From an uncultured Pelagibacteraceae bacterium (GTDB lineage Bacteria; Pseudomonadota; Alphaproteobacteria; Pelagibacterales; Pelagibacteraceae), in contig CACNRD010000001.1 in assembly GCA_902622795.1 (NCBI GenBank), positions 186,001 through 250,000 of the forward strand: DNA of 64,000 nucleotides, in the 5' to 3' direction. Positions 45,893-55,693 of the stretch are shown one piece after another. The notes under the pieces were generated by a model. That model ran no database searches. It worked only from the letters and a program-made list of their open reading frames with translations, and had not been told where the DNA came from. The translations under genes were made by a program, and so were the position numbers. The first letter of the stretch is position 1; every line of letters starts with the position of its first letter.

Positions 45893-46704
45893 AGTTTACC
45901 TATTTCAATGTTGGATTTTATGAATCCCTTCATTGTACCGCAATCCAAATATTTACCTGTAAAATTATGAGCAATAAATCTTTCATTTTCATCTATTAAA
46001 GATTGTATTGCATCTGTTATGTGAATTTCACCACCTTTACCTGGTTTTTGATTTGATAATTTAGTAAAAATTTTCTTTGGTAAAATGTATCTACCAATTA
46101 CAGCTTTGTTTGATGGGGCATTTTTAATAGATGGTTTTTCTACAACCTCTTTGATAATAAAATTATTTTTAGATACTTTTTTACTTAAATTATAAATACC
46201 CCACCTAGATACTGTTTTTTTTTTAACTTTCATGCTAGCCATTACAGATGATTTATGTTTCTTGTGAGCAGAAATCATAGATTTTGAACAATTATGTTTC
46301 ATTATCAAATCGTCAGGTAACAACATTAAAAAATATTTATCTTTAATAAATTTTTTAGTTTTAAGAACAGCGTCACCTGTCCCCTTAGGTTTATTTTGAT
46401 AAACAAACTTTATCATTTTTTTATATTTAAGAATTTTATTATACTCCTCAATAATTTTTGGATCTTTTTTCTTTTTGATAATATTTTTATACAATGCATC
46501 ACTATAAAAATACTTTTTGATCATCATTTTCTTCTTGGAAATAATAAAAATTATTTCTTTTATACCAGCATTAATACATTCATCTAATATATATTCAATT
46601 CCGGGTTTACCATTAATCGGTAATAACTCTTTTGCAAAAACACTTGTTAAAGGTAATAATCTGGTCCCAAGACCTGCTAGTGGAATTATAGCTTGTTTAA
46701 TCAT
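45889..46704 (-). CDS. galU: UTP--glucose-1-phosphate uridylyltransferase
   Basis: Makes UDP-glucose from UTP and glucose-1-phosphate. The 271 residues have the nucleotidyltransferase start AIIPLAGLGTRLLPLTSVFA with KELLPINGKPGIEYI, then PKGTGDAVLKTK, LLPDDLI and VVEKPSIKNAPSN, ending GKYLDCGTMKGFIKSN. The family is that of bacterial GalU, about 20 residues shorter than E. coli. It is the first gene before ugd and is divergent from panC; the gap between galU and panC start candidates is 4 to 34 bp. Confidence 0.95.
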   Translation of the reverse strand: MIKQAIIPLAGLGTRLLPLTSVFAKELLPINGKPGIEYILDECINAGIKEIIFIISKKKMMIKKYFYSDALYKNIIKKKKDPKIIEEYNKILKYKKMIKFVYQNKPKGTGDAVLKTKKFIKDKYFLMLLPDDLIMKHNCSKSMISAHKKHKSSVMASMKVKKKTVSRWGIYNLSKKVSKNNFIIKEVVEKPSIKNAPSNKAVIGRYILPKKIFTKLSNQKPGKGGEIHITDAIQSLIDENERFIAHNFTGKYLDCGTMKGFIKSNIEIGKL

Positions 46705-46738
46705 TTAAATGTTTTACTTATTTAAAACTTTTACACAA

Positions 46739-47555
46739 ATGAAAATTTTATTAAATAAGACATCATTGACTAAATCATTGGGGCCTTTTAATGATATTGG
46801 TTTTATTCCTACTATGGGCGCTATACATAAAGGACATTTGTCACTTATTAATAGATCGAATCAAGTTTGCAATAAAACAATTGTTAGTATTTTTGTAAAT
46901 CCAAAACAATTTAATAACAAAAAAAGATTTTAAAAATTATCCAAAAAATATAATCAAAGATTTACAATTATTGAAGAAAACAAAACAAGTTGACTTTATC
47001 TATATTCCAAAATTCAAAGATATCTTTAACAATAACAAGAAACCAAAAATCAGAATTAATAAAAAAGATAAGATTCTATGTGCTAAATTTAGAAAAGGTC
47101 ATTTTGAAGGTGTTTTGGATGTAATGGATAGGTTAACAAATATAGTAAAACCAAATAAAATTTTCATGGGTGAAAAGGATTTTCAGCAATTATTTTTAGT
47201 TAATAAATTTTTAAAAAATAAATATGATACTGAGATTATAGGATGCAAAACTATTCGTGAAAATAATAAAGTTGCTTTATCCTCAAGAAATCATTTATTA
47301 TCTAAAGAAAATCTTGTTTTAGCAAGTGTGGTAATTAGAAAATTAATTAATTTGAAAAAAAAAATTAAATTGATAAAAAATAAAAATAGATACTTAAAAA
47401 TGGTGAAAAAAGATCTTGAGAAAAAATTTAATATTAATATTGAGTACTTAGAATTAAGGAATATTTACAACCTAAAATTATCGAATGTTATAAATAAATC
47501 CAAGTTATTTGTTGCATATTATTTAGATGGTGTAAGATTAATAGATAATTTATAA
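46739..47555 (+). pseudogene. panC: Pantothenate synthetase panC, interrupted by a +1 frameshift
   Basis: Joins pantoate and beta-alanine. The first part (46739-46933) encodes [17 protein letters not shown] and [13 protein letters not shown], then stops at TAA 46931. Reading continues in the other frame as [15 protein letters not shown] and onward with FMGEKDFQQLFLV and SSRNHLL to 47555. The join is a run of seven A at 46919-46925; six A would restore one 271-residue frame with the exact family spacing (PTQFxxxEDFxxYP). Everything else is intact, so a sequencing or assembly error, recent mutation, or expression through polymerase slippage are all possible. The N-terminal start at 46739 fits the family; an ATG at 46709 is also in frame. 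The 3' end overlaps mgtE by 6 bp. Confidence 0.85.
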
Positions 47556-48923
47556 AAAATAAGCCCCTACACCTAGAAAAGATACAAAACCAATTACATC
47601 TGTTATTGTAGTAACAAATACACTTGATGCTATTGCTGGATCAATATTCATTTTTTTAAGAGTAAATGGAACTAATATTCCAAATAAACCTGCAATAATC
47701 ATTGTTAAAACCATTGAAATAGCAATTATTATTGAAAGTAAATTGTCTTGAAACCACATTTGGACAACTATAGCACTAATAATTGCAAAGATTACTCCAT
47801 TCAAAATACCAATTGAAAACTCTTTAAAAACATTTGAAGAAAAATTATTTTTAGTTAGATCATTAGTTGCAATAGTTCGGACAGTAACTGCTAATGTTTG
47901 CATTCCAGCATTACCACCCATTGAAGCGACTATTGGCATCAAAAAAGCTAAAACTACCATTTGCTCAATTGTTGCACCAAATAAACTTATGCACCATGTT
48001 GCTAGAAAAGCAGTAAATAAATTTAATAGCAACCAATTAAATCTTCTTTTTGTTTTTGTTATTACTCCATCTGTAATTTCTTCATCACCAACCCCTGCTA
48101 ATCTCAACGCATCTTCTTCCGCTTCTTCCTTTAAGACAGTTAATACATCATCATTCATGATCATGCCTACAAGCTTATTATTTTTATCAACAACTGCTGC
48201 TGAATTTAGATTGTAGTTTTCAAACAAGTTCGCAACTTCCTCCTTGTCCATATCAACTGGGACTAGTAATTGTGACTCAGACATTACACTTACCATCTTA
48301 GTATCTCTTGAAGATGTTAATACCTTAGATGACGGAACTGTACCTATTGGGTTAAAGTCTTCATTAACTATAAATATTTCTAAAAATTCCTCAGGAAGAT
48401 CTTTATTTTCTCTCAAATAATCAATTGTTTGTCCTACAGACCAGTTACTAGGTATAGCAGTAAATTCTCTTTGCATTAATCTAGCAGCAGTATCTTCTGG
48501 ATAACTTAAACTCTCCAATAAAGCAAAACGATCTTTGGGTGGTAATGAGCTTAAAATATTATTTTTATCTTCTTCGGCGACATTTTCTAAAATAGATATT
48601 GCATCATCAGAATCCAAATTTTTAATAATGCTTACTATTGAGTCTGAAGATAAATAGTTAATAATTTCTGTTTGAATTGACTCGTTTAATTCAACAAATA
48701 CTTCTGGATCTATATTGAAATTATTTAGTTTGATTAAACTTTCTCTATCATTTTGGCTTAAATGTTCAATAATATCTGCTGCATCAGCTGGGTGCATTTC
48801 GCTGAAAGAATTGGTAATAAATTGAGCGTCATTGTTGGCTATTTTTGAAGTAACAACCCTGATGTACTCTTTATTAAATTCAAAATTTACTTTTTTATCT
48901 TTAGTTTTTTTTGTTAAAGACAT
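47550..48923 (-). CDS. mgtE: Magnesium transporter MgtE
   Basis: A channel-like Mg2+ uptake protein of 457 residues. The cytosolic N-domain (about 35-130) shows MHPADAADIIEHLS and DSDDAISILENV; two CBS domains follow (about 140-260), including NEDFNPIGTVPSSKVL and LNSAAVVDKNNKLVGMI; the C-terminal five-segment membrane domain (about 290-457) has MPIVASMGGNAGMQTLAVTVR, the family's pore motif, and DPAIASSVFVTTITDVIGF. It is divergent from lipB. The protein is gated by cytoplasmic Mg2+; no Mg riboswitch is visible in the 61 bp upstream. Confidence 0.95.
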   Translation of the reverse strand: MSLTKKTKDKKVNFEFNKEYIRVVTSKIANNDAQFITNSFSEMHPADAADIIEHLSQNDRESLIKLNNFNIDPEVFVELNESIQTEIINYLSSDSIVSIIKNLDSDDAISILENVAEEDKNNILSSLPPKDRFALLESLSYPEDTAARLMQREFTAIPSNWSVGQTIDYLRENKDLPEEFLEIFIVNEDFNPIGTVPSSKVLTSSRDTKMVSVMSESQLLVPVDMDKEEVANLFENYNLNSAAVVDKNNKLVGMIMNDDVLTVLKEEAEEDALRLAGVGDEEITDGVITKTKRRFNWLLLNLFTAFLATWCISLFGATIEQMVVLAFLMPIVASMGGNAGMQTLAVTVRTIATNDLTKNNFSSNVFKEFSIGILNGVIFAIISAIVVQMWFQDNLLSIIIAISMVLTMIIAGLFGILVPFTLKKMNIDPAIASSVFVTTITDVIGFVSFLGVGAYFL

Positions 48924-48944
48924 AAATCTACCTATAATTTAAAA

Positions 48945-48973
48945 TTGCACTATTAATACATAATAAAGATAAT
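48945..48973 (+). promoter_or_regulatory. Probable promoter of lipB
   Basis: TTGCAC (48945-48950) and GATAAT (48968-48973) with exactly 17 bp between them lie in the 61 bp divergent gap before lipB. Transcription would begin near 48980, leaving only about five bases before the ATG at 48985, so the mRNA may be almost leaderless. Support is by consensus match only. Confidence 0.42.
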
Positions 48974-48984
48974 ACAATTTATAA

Positions 48985-49602
48985 ATGAATATAGAGATCA
49001 AAAAGTCAGTAAAACCAGTAAATTATATTGATGCCATAAATTTTATGGAAGAAAGATTAGAGCAAATATTTAACAAAAAAGAGAAAGAATTGATTTGGAC
49101 CTTAGAGCATGAGGAGATTTACACTGCTGGAACTAGTTACAGTGAAACAGATATTATTGACAAATCTATCAAAATTATTGAAACGAACAGAGGTGGAAAA
49201 ATTACTTGTCATGGTCCTGGGCAATTAATTTTTTATTTTGTTTTAGACTTAAGAAATAAAAAAGATATTAGAAAATTTATTAATTCTATCGAAAAAACAA
49301 TTATAGAAACTTTAAAAACTTTTGATATAAAAACTTTTTCAGATAAAGATAACATTGGGATCTGGTATAATGAAAACGGTAAAGTCAAAAAAATTGCTGC
49401 GATTGGAGTAAGAGTAAAAAAGTGGATTGCTTATCACGGTTTTTCTATAAATATAAACAATAATTTAGATCAATATAAAAAAATTATACCTTGTGGGATT
49501 AAAGATAAAGGAATTACGAATCTAGTTAACATTAGAAAAAAAAATTATTCAGAATTAGGAGATTTATTAATAGAAAAGTTTATTTCAAACCTGAGAAACT
49601 AA
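48985..49602 (+). CDS. lipB: Octanoyl-[ACP]:protein N-octanoyltransferase LipB
   Basis: Transfers octanoate from ACP to lipoyl domains, including those of the 2-oxoacid dehydrogenases and glycine cleavage H protein. The 205 residues contain [31 protein letters not shown], the lysine K136 in [19 protein letters not shown] and the acyl-thioester cysteine C170 in [14 protein letters not shown]. The 3' end overlaps the convergent rluC gene by 23 bp, one of the longest tail-to-tail overlaps in the window. Confidence 0.95.
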   Translation: MNIEIKKSVKPVNYIDAINFMEERLEQIFNKKEKELIWTLEHEEIYTAGTSYSETDIIDKSIKIIETNRGGKITCHGPGQLIFYFVLDLRNKKDIRKFINSIEKTIIETLKTFDIKTFSDKDNIGIWYNENGKVKKIAAIGVRVKKWIAYHGFSININNNLDQYKKIIPCGIKDKGITNLVNIRKKNYSELGDLLIEKFISNLRN

Positions 49603-50497
49603 GTCTTTTTGTTTTCAATAAATTTCTAAAATAATCAGGTAATAAAGCTGTATAAGTGTGTTTCACACTATTAATAATAAATTTTATTTGATATGAGTGA
49701 AGCATTAAATTTTTATTAAGGCCTCTAGTAGAATTTGATAATTTATATTTAATATCTCCAAAAATTGGTTGCCCCAATGCATACAATTGTTTTCTTAATT
49801 GATGTTTACGACCAGTTATTGGCTTTAGTTCGACTAAACTAGCTTCTGAATTTTTATCAAGTACTTTATATAATGTTTTAGCCTTTTCTATGATTTTTTT
49901 TTCTCCATCAAATCTTACTAAATCATCATTCCACTCACCAGAGTCTTTAATAAGTTCTCCATGACAAATAGCCAAATAGGTTTTGTGAACTTTCCTTAGT
50001 CTAAATAAAGAGGTTAATAATTGTGCACTTTCTCTATTTTTTGCCATAATAAATACTCCAGATGTATCTTTATCTAAACGGTGAACTGAGAATGGTTTTG
50101 TACCCTGGAAGATTTCACTTTTAGAAAAAATATCAACAAGGTTTTTTTTTGACTTAGTTCCACCTTGAACTGATATTCCAGCACTTTTATTTAATACTAT
50201 AAAATTTTCATTATTATCGATTATTTGATCCTCATTTGATTTTATGACTTCCTTGGATGGTTTAAATTTAATTTTTTTTTGTGGAAACGTCTCTTTAAAT
50301 TTGATATTAAATAAATTAATATTATCTTTTGTACTAATTTTTTGTGAACTTTTAATTTTCTTTTTATTTAATTTAATTTTACCGGAACGCAAATATTTTT
50401 CTATTAGTCCTTGAGGTATCTTTCCAAACTTAAACCTAATCCAACGATCTATACGCATATCATTACACGTTGAATCAACGATGTAAGACTTTTTCAT
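49580..50497 (-). CDS. RluC/RluD-family 23S rRNA pseudouridine synthase
   Basis: A 305-residue pseudouridine synthase. The S4 RNA-binding domain covers about 12-60 ([30 protein letters not shown]). The catalytic domain has [13 protein letters not shown] and the catalytic aspartate D142 in [17 protein letters not shown], then [23 protein letters not shown], seen in parts. The S4 plus RluA-type fold fits RluC of alphaproteobacteria. It starts 10 bp after the rplQ stop on the same strand, so it is probably the last gene of the ribosomal superoperon. Confidence 0.88.
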   Translation of the reverse strand: MKKSYIVDSTCNDMRIDRWIRFKFGKIPQGLIEKYLRSGKIKLNKKKIKSSQKISTKDNINLFNIKFKETFPQKKIKFKPSKEVIKSNEDQIIDNNENFIVLNKSAGISVQGGTKSKKNLVDIFSKSEIFQGTKPFSVHRLDKDTSGVFIMAKNRESAQLLTSLFRLRKVHKTYLAICHGELIKDSGEWNDDLVRFDGEKKIIEKAKTLYKVLDKNSEASLVELKPITGRKHQLRKQLYALGQPIFGDIKYKLSNSTRGLNKNLMLHSYQIKFIINSVKHTYTALLPDYFRNLLKTKRLSFSGLK

Positions 50498-50507
50498 GAC
50501 TTTAAAT

Positions 50508-50948
50508 TTAAGCTGATGCTTGTTTTTCTACAGCTTTTGGAGTTTCTTTAGTTGTATCTTTTTTTGGTTTATCTACCCTTTTAGCTTCTACATCTCTATC
50601 AACAAATTCGATAATAGCCATCGGTGCGTTATCACCGTATCTAAATCCAGCTTTAATAATTCTAGTATATCCACCTTTTCTATTTTCGTATCTTTTAGAA
50701 AGTGTTTTTTTAACTTTGTTGGCAGACTTAATGTCCTGAAGCTGCGTAACTAACATTTTAGTTGTTTGTAAAGTTTCCTTCTTTCCTAAAGTAATAATTT
50801 TATCTGCTTGGGGTTTTAAAAATTTAGCTTTTGGCAATGTAGTTTTAATTTGCTCATATTTTATTAAAGAGTTAAGCATATTTTTTAATAGTGCTTTTCT
50901 ATGTTCAGAAGTCCTATTTAGTTTTTTATTTGCCATTCCATGTCTCAT
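50508..50948 (-). CDS. rplQ: 50S ribosomal protein L17
   Basis: A large-subunit protein around the exit tunnel. It begins [20 protein letters not shown], the family start, and has NRKGGYTRIIKAGFRYGDNAPMA. At 146 residues it is about 19 longer than in E. coli because of a Lys/Glu/Thr/Ala-rich C-terminal tail that is poorly conserved. It is the last ribosomal protein gene of the alpha operon, sharing one base with the end of rpoA, and is followed closely by rluC. Confidence 0.97.
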   Translation of the reverse strand: MRHGMANKKLNRTSEHRKALLKNMLNSLIKYEQIKTTLPKAKFLKPQADKIITLGKKETLQTTKMLVTQLQDIKSANKVKKTLSKRYENRKGGYTRIIKAGFRYGDNAPMAIIEFVDRDVEAKRVDKPKKDTTKETPKAVEKQASA

Positions 50949-51976
50949 TAGATAGCTTCCTCCAATTTTTTAGACATTTCAGCAATATTATCTGGTGGCC
51001 AGTTAGGTATTTCCATACCTAAATATAAAGACATTCCAGTTAAAACTTCTTTAATTTCATTTAAAGATTTCCTTCCAAAATTAGGAGTTCTTAGCATTTC
51101 ACCTTCGGATTTTTGAACCAAATCTCCAATATAGATAATATTATCATTTTTTAGACAATTCATAGATCTAACAGACAGTTCTAGCTCATCTACTTTTCTT
51201 AATAAATTTTTATTGAACTCAGGTTCTGTTGAAACTTCTTTCACTGGAGCTTCAACTGGTTCATCGAAGTTAATAAACATTTTTAGTTGATCTTGAAAAA
51301 TTCTTGCTGAATAAGCAACAGCATCCTCAGCTGATATAGATCCGTTAGTTTCCACTTCCATAGTTAGTTTGTCATAATCAAGTGCTTTTCCTTCTCTCGC
51401 AGTACTTACAGAAAATGAAACCTTTTTAACTGGACTGTAAAGAGAATCGATAGCAATTAATCCTAGTGGTGGCTCCTCTGGCTTATTAAGATCAGCTGGC
51501 ACATAGCCTTTTCCAGTATTAACATTCATTTCCATGTGAAAAGATGTCTTCTCGTCAAGATTACATATTACTAATTCTGGATTTAAAATTTCAACATCAG
51601 AAACAGGTGCAATATCAGATGCTTTAATTTCACCAGGTCCTTTTGCATCTAGAATTAATTTTTTTGTTCCTTCTGAATTACATTTTAACGCTAAAGATTT
51701 TACGTTTAAAACAATATCCGTAACATCTTCTCTAACACCTTTAATTGAAGTAAATTCATGCAGAACGCCATCTATTTGTATCGATGTAACTGCTGCTCCT
51801 CTTATTGAAGAAAGTAAAATTCTTCTTAGCGAATTTCCTAAAGTTAGGCCATAGCCTTTTTCTAAAGGTTCAGCAACAATTTTTGCATGAGTTAAGTCAT
51901 CACTTATTTGAACATCTAATTTTGACGGTTTAATTAGTGATTTCCAATTTTTTATATTTACATTTTCGACTTCCAT
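50948..51976 (-). CDS. rpoA: RNA polymerase alpha subunit
   Basis: Assembly platform of RNA polymerase. The N-terminal domain (about 10-235) has [61 protein letters not shown] and the dimerisation region; the C-terminal domain (about 260-342) has the DNA/activator contact helices [19 protein letters not shown] and [17 protein letters not shown]. Length 342 is normal. It lies between rpsK and rplQ. It shares one base with rpsK (start at 51976). Confidence 0.98.
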   Translation of the reverse strand: MEVENVNIKNWKSLIKPSKLDVQISDDLTHAKIVAEPLEKGYGLTLGNSLRRILLSSIRGAAVTSIQIDGVLHEFTSIKGVREDVTDIVLNVKSLALKCNSEGTKKLILDAKGPGEIKASDIAPVSDVEILNPELVICNLDEKTSFHMEMNVNTGKGYVPADLNKPEEPPLGLIAIDSLYSPVKKVSFSVSTAREGKALDYDKLTMEVETNGSISAEDAVAYSARIFQDQLKMFINFDEPVEAPVKEVSTEPEFNKNLLRKVDELELSVRSMNCLKNDNIIYIGDLVQKSEGEMLRTPNFGRKSLNEIKEVLTGMSLYLGMEIPNWPPDNIAEMSKKLEEAI

Positions 51977-52425
51977 TAAACTCTCCTTTTCTTTGGTGGT
52001 CTAGTCCCATTATGGGGCATAGGTGTAGTGTCCTTAATAGATAAAATTTTAAACCCTCTAGCTTGTAAAGCTCTCAAAGCCGTTTCTCTACCTGATCCTG
52101 GTCCTTTTACCTCAACAGATAAAGTTTTCATTCCATACTCTAGCGCTTTAGAGGCGGCAGAGTCTGCAGCAATCTGTGCAGCATATGGAGTAGATTTTCT
52201 TGATCCTTTAAAACCTTTTTGACCAGCTGAAGCCCAAGATATCACATTACCGTTTGTATCAGCTATTGAAATTATTGTGTTATTAAAAGTTGATTGCACA
52301 TACGCAATTCCATTTAAAATACTTTTTTTTACTTTCTTTTTTTTTGAATAAGAACTTTTAGCACTTTTCTTAGAAAGTTTTTCTGTTTTCTGATCATTAT
52401 TCTCAGTTTTATCAGATTTTGCCAT
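51976..52425 (-). CDS. rpsK: 30S ribosomal protein S11
   Basis: A platform protein of the small subunit. The core reads [40 protein letters not shown] and [16 protein letters not shown]. At 149 residues it is about 20 longer than in E. coli because of an N-terminal extension rich in Lys and Ser (about 1-30). There is no internal ATG near the canonical start, so the extension is probably real. It follows rpsM by 2 bp. Confidence 0.97.
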   Translation of the reverse strand: MAKSDKTENNDQKTEKLSKKSAKSSYSKKKKVKKSILNGIAYVQSTFNNTIISIADTNGNVISWASAGQKGFKGSRKSTPYAAQIAADSAASKALEYGMKTLSVEVKGPGSGRETALRALQARGFKILSIKDTTPMPHNGTRPPKKRRV

Positions 52426-52427
52426 GA

Positions 52428-52811
52428 CTATTTTTTGGTTGGTGTTAATTTTTTTCCTGCAATTGCGATTGCTTTTCCTTTTCTTGTTCTTGCATTACAT
52501 CTAGTTCTTTGACCTCTAACTGGTAATTTTTTTCTATGTCTAGTTCCTCTATAACAAGCTAGATCAATTAATCTTTTTATACTGAGCGAATAATCTCTTC
52601 GAAGATCTCCTTCAACTTTAAAATTTTGGTCTATATACTCTCTAATTTTTAAGATCTCATCATCTGTAAGTTCATTTACTCGTTTTGCTTTTGGGATTTC
52701 AAGTGATGAACAAATCTGATGAGAAAACTTATCTCCTATTCCATAAATATAAGTGAGTCCAATGTGGACAAGTTTGTTTTGTGGAATATTTATACCTGCG
52801 ATACGAGCCAT
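52428..52811 (-). CDS. rpsM: 30S ribosomal protein S13
   Basis: A small-subunit head protein that contacts the 50S subunit and P-site tRNA. It starts [24 protein letters not shown], seen as [16 protein letters not shown], and ends in the basic tail with [20 protein letters not shown]. The 127 residues fit the alphaproteobacterial form. A strong promoter lies in the 55 bp between adk and this gene, so the alpha operon can be transcribed on its own. Confidence 0.97.
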   Translation of the reverse strand: MARIAGINIPQNKLVHIGLTYIYGIGDKFSHQICSSLEIPKAKRVNELTDDEILKIREYIDQNFKVEGDLRRDYSLSIKRLIDLACYRGTRHRKKLPVRGQRTRCNARTRKGKAIAIAGKKLTPTKK

Positions 52812-52834
52812 AAGTTTTGTGATAAATTGTGCCT

Positions 52835-52862
52835 TTTATATAATAAGATTAATCAAAGTCAA
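52835..52862 (-). promoter_or_regulatory. Promoter of the rpsM-rpsK-rpoA-rplQ operon
   Basis: On the minus strand TTGACT (52857-52862) and TATAAA (52835-52840) are separated by 16 bp in the adk-rpsM gap, one of the best sigma70-like matches in the window. The start of transcription would be near 52828, giving a leader of about 17 nt before the rpsM ATG at 52811. It would let the alpha operon be driven apart from the upstream spc genes. Confidence 0.6.
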
Positions 52863-52866
52863 CGTC

Positions 52867-53430
52867 TTAAACATTGATAAAACTGTCAATTTTATTGGTT
52901 ATTTGCTCAATTTCTTCACTTCCATCAATTTCATGAAAATTTGAATTTTGAGAATAGAAATCTAAAACCGGTTTTGTGGTTTCCATGTAAGTATCATACC
53001 TTTTTAAAATTGTATCCAGTTCATCGTCAGATCTTTTTTCTAAAATTTTTCTTTTCTGTATTCGTTTAATTATTGTCTCTTTATTAACATTTAAAAAAAA
53101 AACTAAATCTATCTTCTGATATGATTTATCAAGCAGTAATTCTAAATTTTTAGCCTGATTTATTGAACGAGGATAGCCATCAAATATTAATTTATTTTTT
53201 TTTTGGGGATCAAATACTTGTTTTTCTAAAAGTTGATTAACAATATCGTCATTAACAAACCTTCCATCATTCATAACATCAATAATTTTTTTACCAATTT
53301 CTGAATTATTTTTAATCTCTTCCCTTAAAATATCACCAGTTGAAATTTGAAAATTGTTAAGTTTTTTTACTAAGTATTTAGCCTGTGTTCCTTTACCAGC
53401 ACCCGGAGGTCCAAATAAAATTATATTCAC
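52867..53430 (-). CDS. adk: Adenylate kinase, short form
   Basis: Interconverts ATP and AMP with two ADP. The 187 residues have the P-loop FGPPGAGKGTQAK at 6-18, STGDILREEI, and FDGYPRSINQAKNL. The lid is short and lacks the zinc cysteines of the long form, as in alphaproteobacteria. It starts 4 bp after the secY stop, the common secY-adk coupling. The 3' end is followed by the promoter of rpsM. Confidence 0.96.
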   Translation of the reverse strand: MNIILFGPPGAGKGTQAKYLVKKLNNFQISTGDILREEIKNNSEIGKKIIDVMNDGRFVNDDIVNQLLEKQVFDPQKKNKLIFDGYPRSINQAKNLELLLDKSYQKIDLVFFLNVNKETIIKRIQKRKILEKRSDDELDTILKRYDTYMETTKPVLDFYSQNSNFHEIDGSEEIEQITNKIDSFINV

Positions 53431-53434
53431 TTAT

Positions 53435-54715
53435 TTATCTACCAAATTTAGTTTTTTTAATCAGTTGCTCATACTGTGAACTCATCAATCGAGTTTGAAT
53501 TTGGGTCACAGTATCGATTGCAACCACCACAACAATTAATATTGAAGCTCCACCTAAATAAAAAGGAATAGGATAATTTGCAATTAAAAATTCAGGCATT
53601 AAACATACCAAAGTTAAATATAAAGCACCAATAGTTGTAAGTTTTATTGAAATATTTTCAATATACATTGCAGTACTTTCACCCGGTCTAATACCTGGAA
53701 CAAATCCTCCATATTTTCTTAAGTTTTCTGCCGTCTCTGTTGGGTTAAATGTTATAGAGGTATAGAAAAAAGTAAAAAATATTATCCCAGATGCATATAG
53801 CAACATATATAAAGGCTGACCCTGAGTGAAAAATGAACTTAAATTCAAAAAAGTCTCATTGTCTGAAAACGAAAAATTTGAAAAAGTCACTGGTAATAAT
53901 AAAAGTGCAGAAGCAAATATAGCAGGAATTACCCCTGCTTGATTAATTTTTAATGGTAAATGTGAAGACTCTCCACCATACATTTTGTTTCCCATTTGTC
54001 TCTTTGGATAGTTTATAAGAATTTTTCTAAGTGCTCTTTCCATGAAAACAACAAATAATATTGTCAAAATCAGTAGTACAAAGATAGCTAAGATCATAAA
54101 TGTTGAAACAGCACCTGTTCTTCCAAGTTCAAAAGTAGTTACAAGAGCCCTAGGTATTTCTGCAACTATACCTGCAAAAATTATTAATGAGATACCATTA
54201 CCAATTCCTCTTTGAGTAATTTGTTCACCTAACCACATTAAAAATATAGTTCCAGCTACAATAGTCGTTACTGTTGTGATTTTAAAGAATACTCCAGGGT
54301 TAATGACTAAATCTGCCGAAGATTCTAAACCAACTGATAATCCATAACCTTGAACAGTTGCTAATAGAACAGTTCCATATCTTGTAATTTGTGTAATTTT
54401 TGCTCTGCCAGTTTCACCTTGTGCTTTTAGATTTTTAAAATAATCAGATACCCCAGTTAAAAGCTGAACAATAATCGCAGATGAAATATATGGCATAATA
54501 CCAAGTGCAAAAATAGCCATTCGACTAACAGCACCCCCAGCAAATACATTAAACATTCCAAGTAATCCCTTTTGATTACCTTCCATCATAACTTTTAGTT
54601 GTTCTGGGTCTATACCTGGTAATGGTACAAAGGTTCCAAATCTATAAACAGCAAGAATAAAAATAGTAAAAAGTATTCTATTTCTTAAATCGGTTGTTGA
54701 TGATGAGTCACTCAT
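53435..54715 (-). CDS. secY: Protein translocase channel subunit SecY
   Basis: The pore of the Sec translocon, 426 residues with ten membrane segments. Features are RFGTFVPLPGIDPEQL, NVFAGGAVSRMAIFALGIMP, YFKNLKAQGETGRAKITQ and FVVFMERALRKILINYPKRQ, and IRPGESTAMYI near the end. It lies after rplO with a 9 bp gap, in the spc operon position. rpmJ, which follows secY in many bacteria, is absent here, as is usual in alphaproteobacteria. Confidence 0.98.
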   Translation of the reverse strand: MSDSSSTTDLRNRILFTIFILAVYRFGTFVPLPGIDPEQLKVMMEGNQKGLLGMFNVFAGGAVSRMAIFALGIMPYISSAIIVQLLTGVSDYFKNLKAQGETGRAKITQITRYGTVLLATVQGYGLSVGLESSADLVINPGVFFKITTVTTIVAGTIFLMWLGEQITQRGIGNGISLIIFAGIVAEIPRALVTTFELGRTGAVSTFMILAIFVLLILTILFVVFMERALRKILINYPKRQMGNKMYGGESSHLPLKINQAGVIPAIFASALLLLPVTFSNFSFSDNETFLNLSSFFTQGQPLYMLLYASGIIFFTFFYTSITFNPTETAENLRKYGGFVPGIRPGESTAMYIENISIKLTTIGALYLTLVCLMPEFLIANYPIPFYLGGASILIVVVVAIDTVTQIQTRLMSSQYEQLIKKTKFGR

Positions 54716-54724
54716 ATCAATAAA

Positions 54725-55177
54725 CTATTTTTTTAGTTGAATAGATCCACCAATTTTTTCAAGTTTTTCTATTGCAGACTTTGAAGCTAAGTCAGCTTCA
54801 ATATTAATTTTTTCTTTAACTTCACCTGTTCCTAAAATCTTAAGTTTTTTTGAATTCTTATTAATTAATTTTAACTTTTTTAATAAATCAGAATTAAGCA
54901 CTTCGTTAGGATTTATATTTTTCTTATCAATATATGATTGAATTTTTTCTAAATTTAAAATTGCTACTTGATCCTTTGAAATAGGATTAAATCCTCTTTT
55001 TGGTAATCTTCGATATAATGGCATTTGGCCACCTTCAAAACTTTTGATAGCAACTCCAGATCTTGATTTTTGACCTTTAACTCCTCTACCAGATGTTTTG
55101 CCTTTACCAGAACCAATACCTCTACCAACTCTAATTTTGGATTTATTTATCTTTTCTCTATTATTTAAACTAATCAT
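54725..55177 (-). CDS. rplO: 50S ribosomal protein L15
   Basis: A late-assembly protein of the large subunit, 150 residues. It shows the glycine-rich N-terminal segment RVGRGIGSGKGKTSGRG and KGQKSRSG, then GGQMPLYRRLPKRGF and the C-terminal GEVKEKINIEADLASKSA. It shares one base with the rpsE stop, so no room exists for rpmD (L30), which stands between rpsE and rplO in most bacteria. Confidence 0.96.
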   Translation of the reverse strand: MISLNNREKINKSKIRVGRGIGSGKGKTSGRGVKGQKSRSGVAIKSFEGGQMPLYRRLPKRGFNPISKDQVAILNLEKIQSYIDKKNINPNEVLNSDLLKKLKLINKNSKKLKILGTGEVKEKINIEADLASKSAIEKLEKIGGSIQLKK

Positions 55178-55692
55178 TATCCTCTTTTTTCAACTATTTC
55201 TGAAATTTTCTTATTTCTTATTGCAGATATTTGTTTAGGTGAACTTTGTTTTAACAACGCTTTCATTGTAGCTCTAATAACATTATGTGCATTAGAAGTT
55301 CCCATTGATTTTGCTACAATATCTTTTACCCCTAAAACTTCACAAACCGCCCGAACAGGTCCTCCAGCGATAATACCTGTTCCTTTAGATGCTGCTCTTA
55401 AAACAATTCTACCAGAACCATCTTTAGCTTTAACATCATGATGTATAGTTCTGCCTTCCCTAAGAGGTATGTGAGTAAGTTTTCTTCTAGCCATTTCATT
55501 AGCTTTTTTAATAGCATCAGGAACTTGTTTCGCCTTTGCATGAGCTATTCCAATTTTTCCAGCTTGATTGCCAACTACAACTAGTGCTGAAAAACCAAAT
55601 CTTCTTCCACCCTTCACAACTTTAGTAATTCTGTTAATGTGAACTAATTTTTCTAATATATCGTCGTTTTTTTTATCTTTAAAATTTTCCAT
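55177..55692 (-). CDS. rpsE: 30S ribosomal protein S5
   Basis: A small-subunit protein important for decoding accuracy. With the ATG at 55692, one base after the rplR stop, it has 171 residues; an ATG at 55710 would add six and overlap rplR by 17 bp. Signature parts are RITKVVKGGRRFGFSALVVV, GIAHAKAKQVPDAIKKA, GSGRIVLRAASKGTGIIAGG and GTSNAHNVIRATMKAL. It is followed immediately by rplO. Confidence 0.96.
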   Translation of the reverse strand: MENFKDKKNDDILEKLVHINRITKVVKGGRRFGFSALVVVGNQAGKIGIAHAKAKQVPDAIKKANEMARRKLTHIPLREGRTIHHDVKAKDGSGRIVLRAASKGTGIIAGGPVRAVCEVLGVKDIVAKSMGTSNAHNVIRATMKALLKQSSPKQISAIRNKKISEIVEKRG

Positions 55693-55693
55693 A

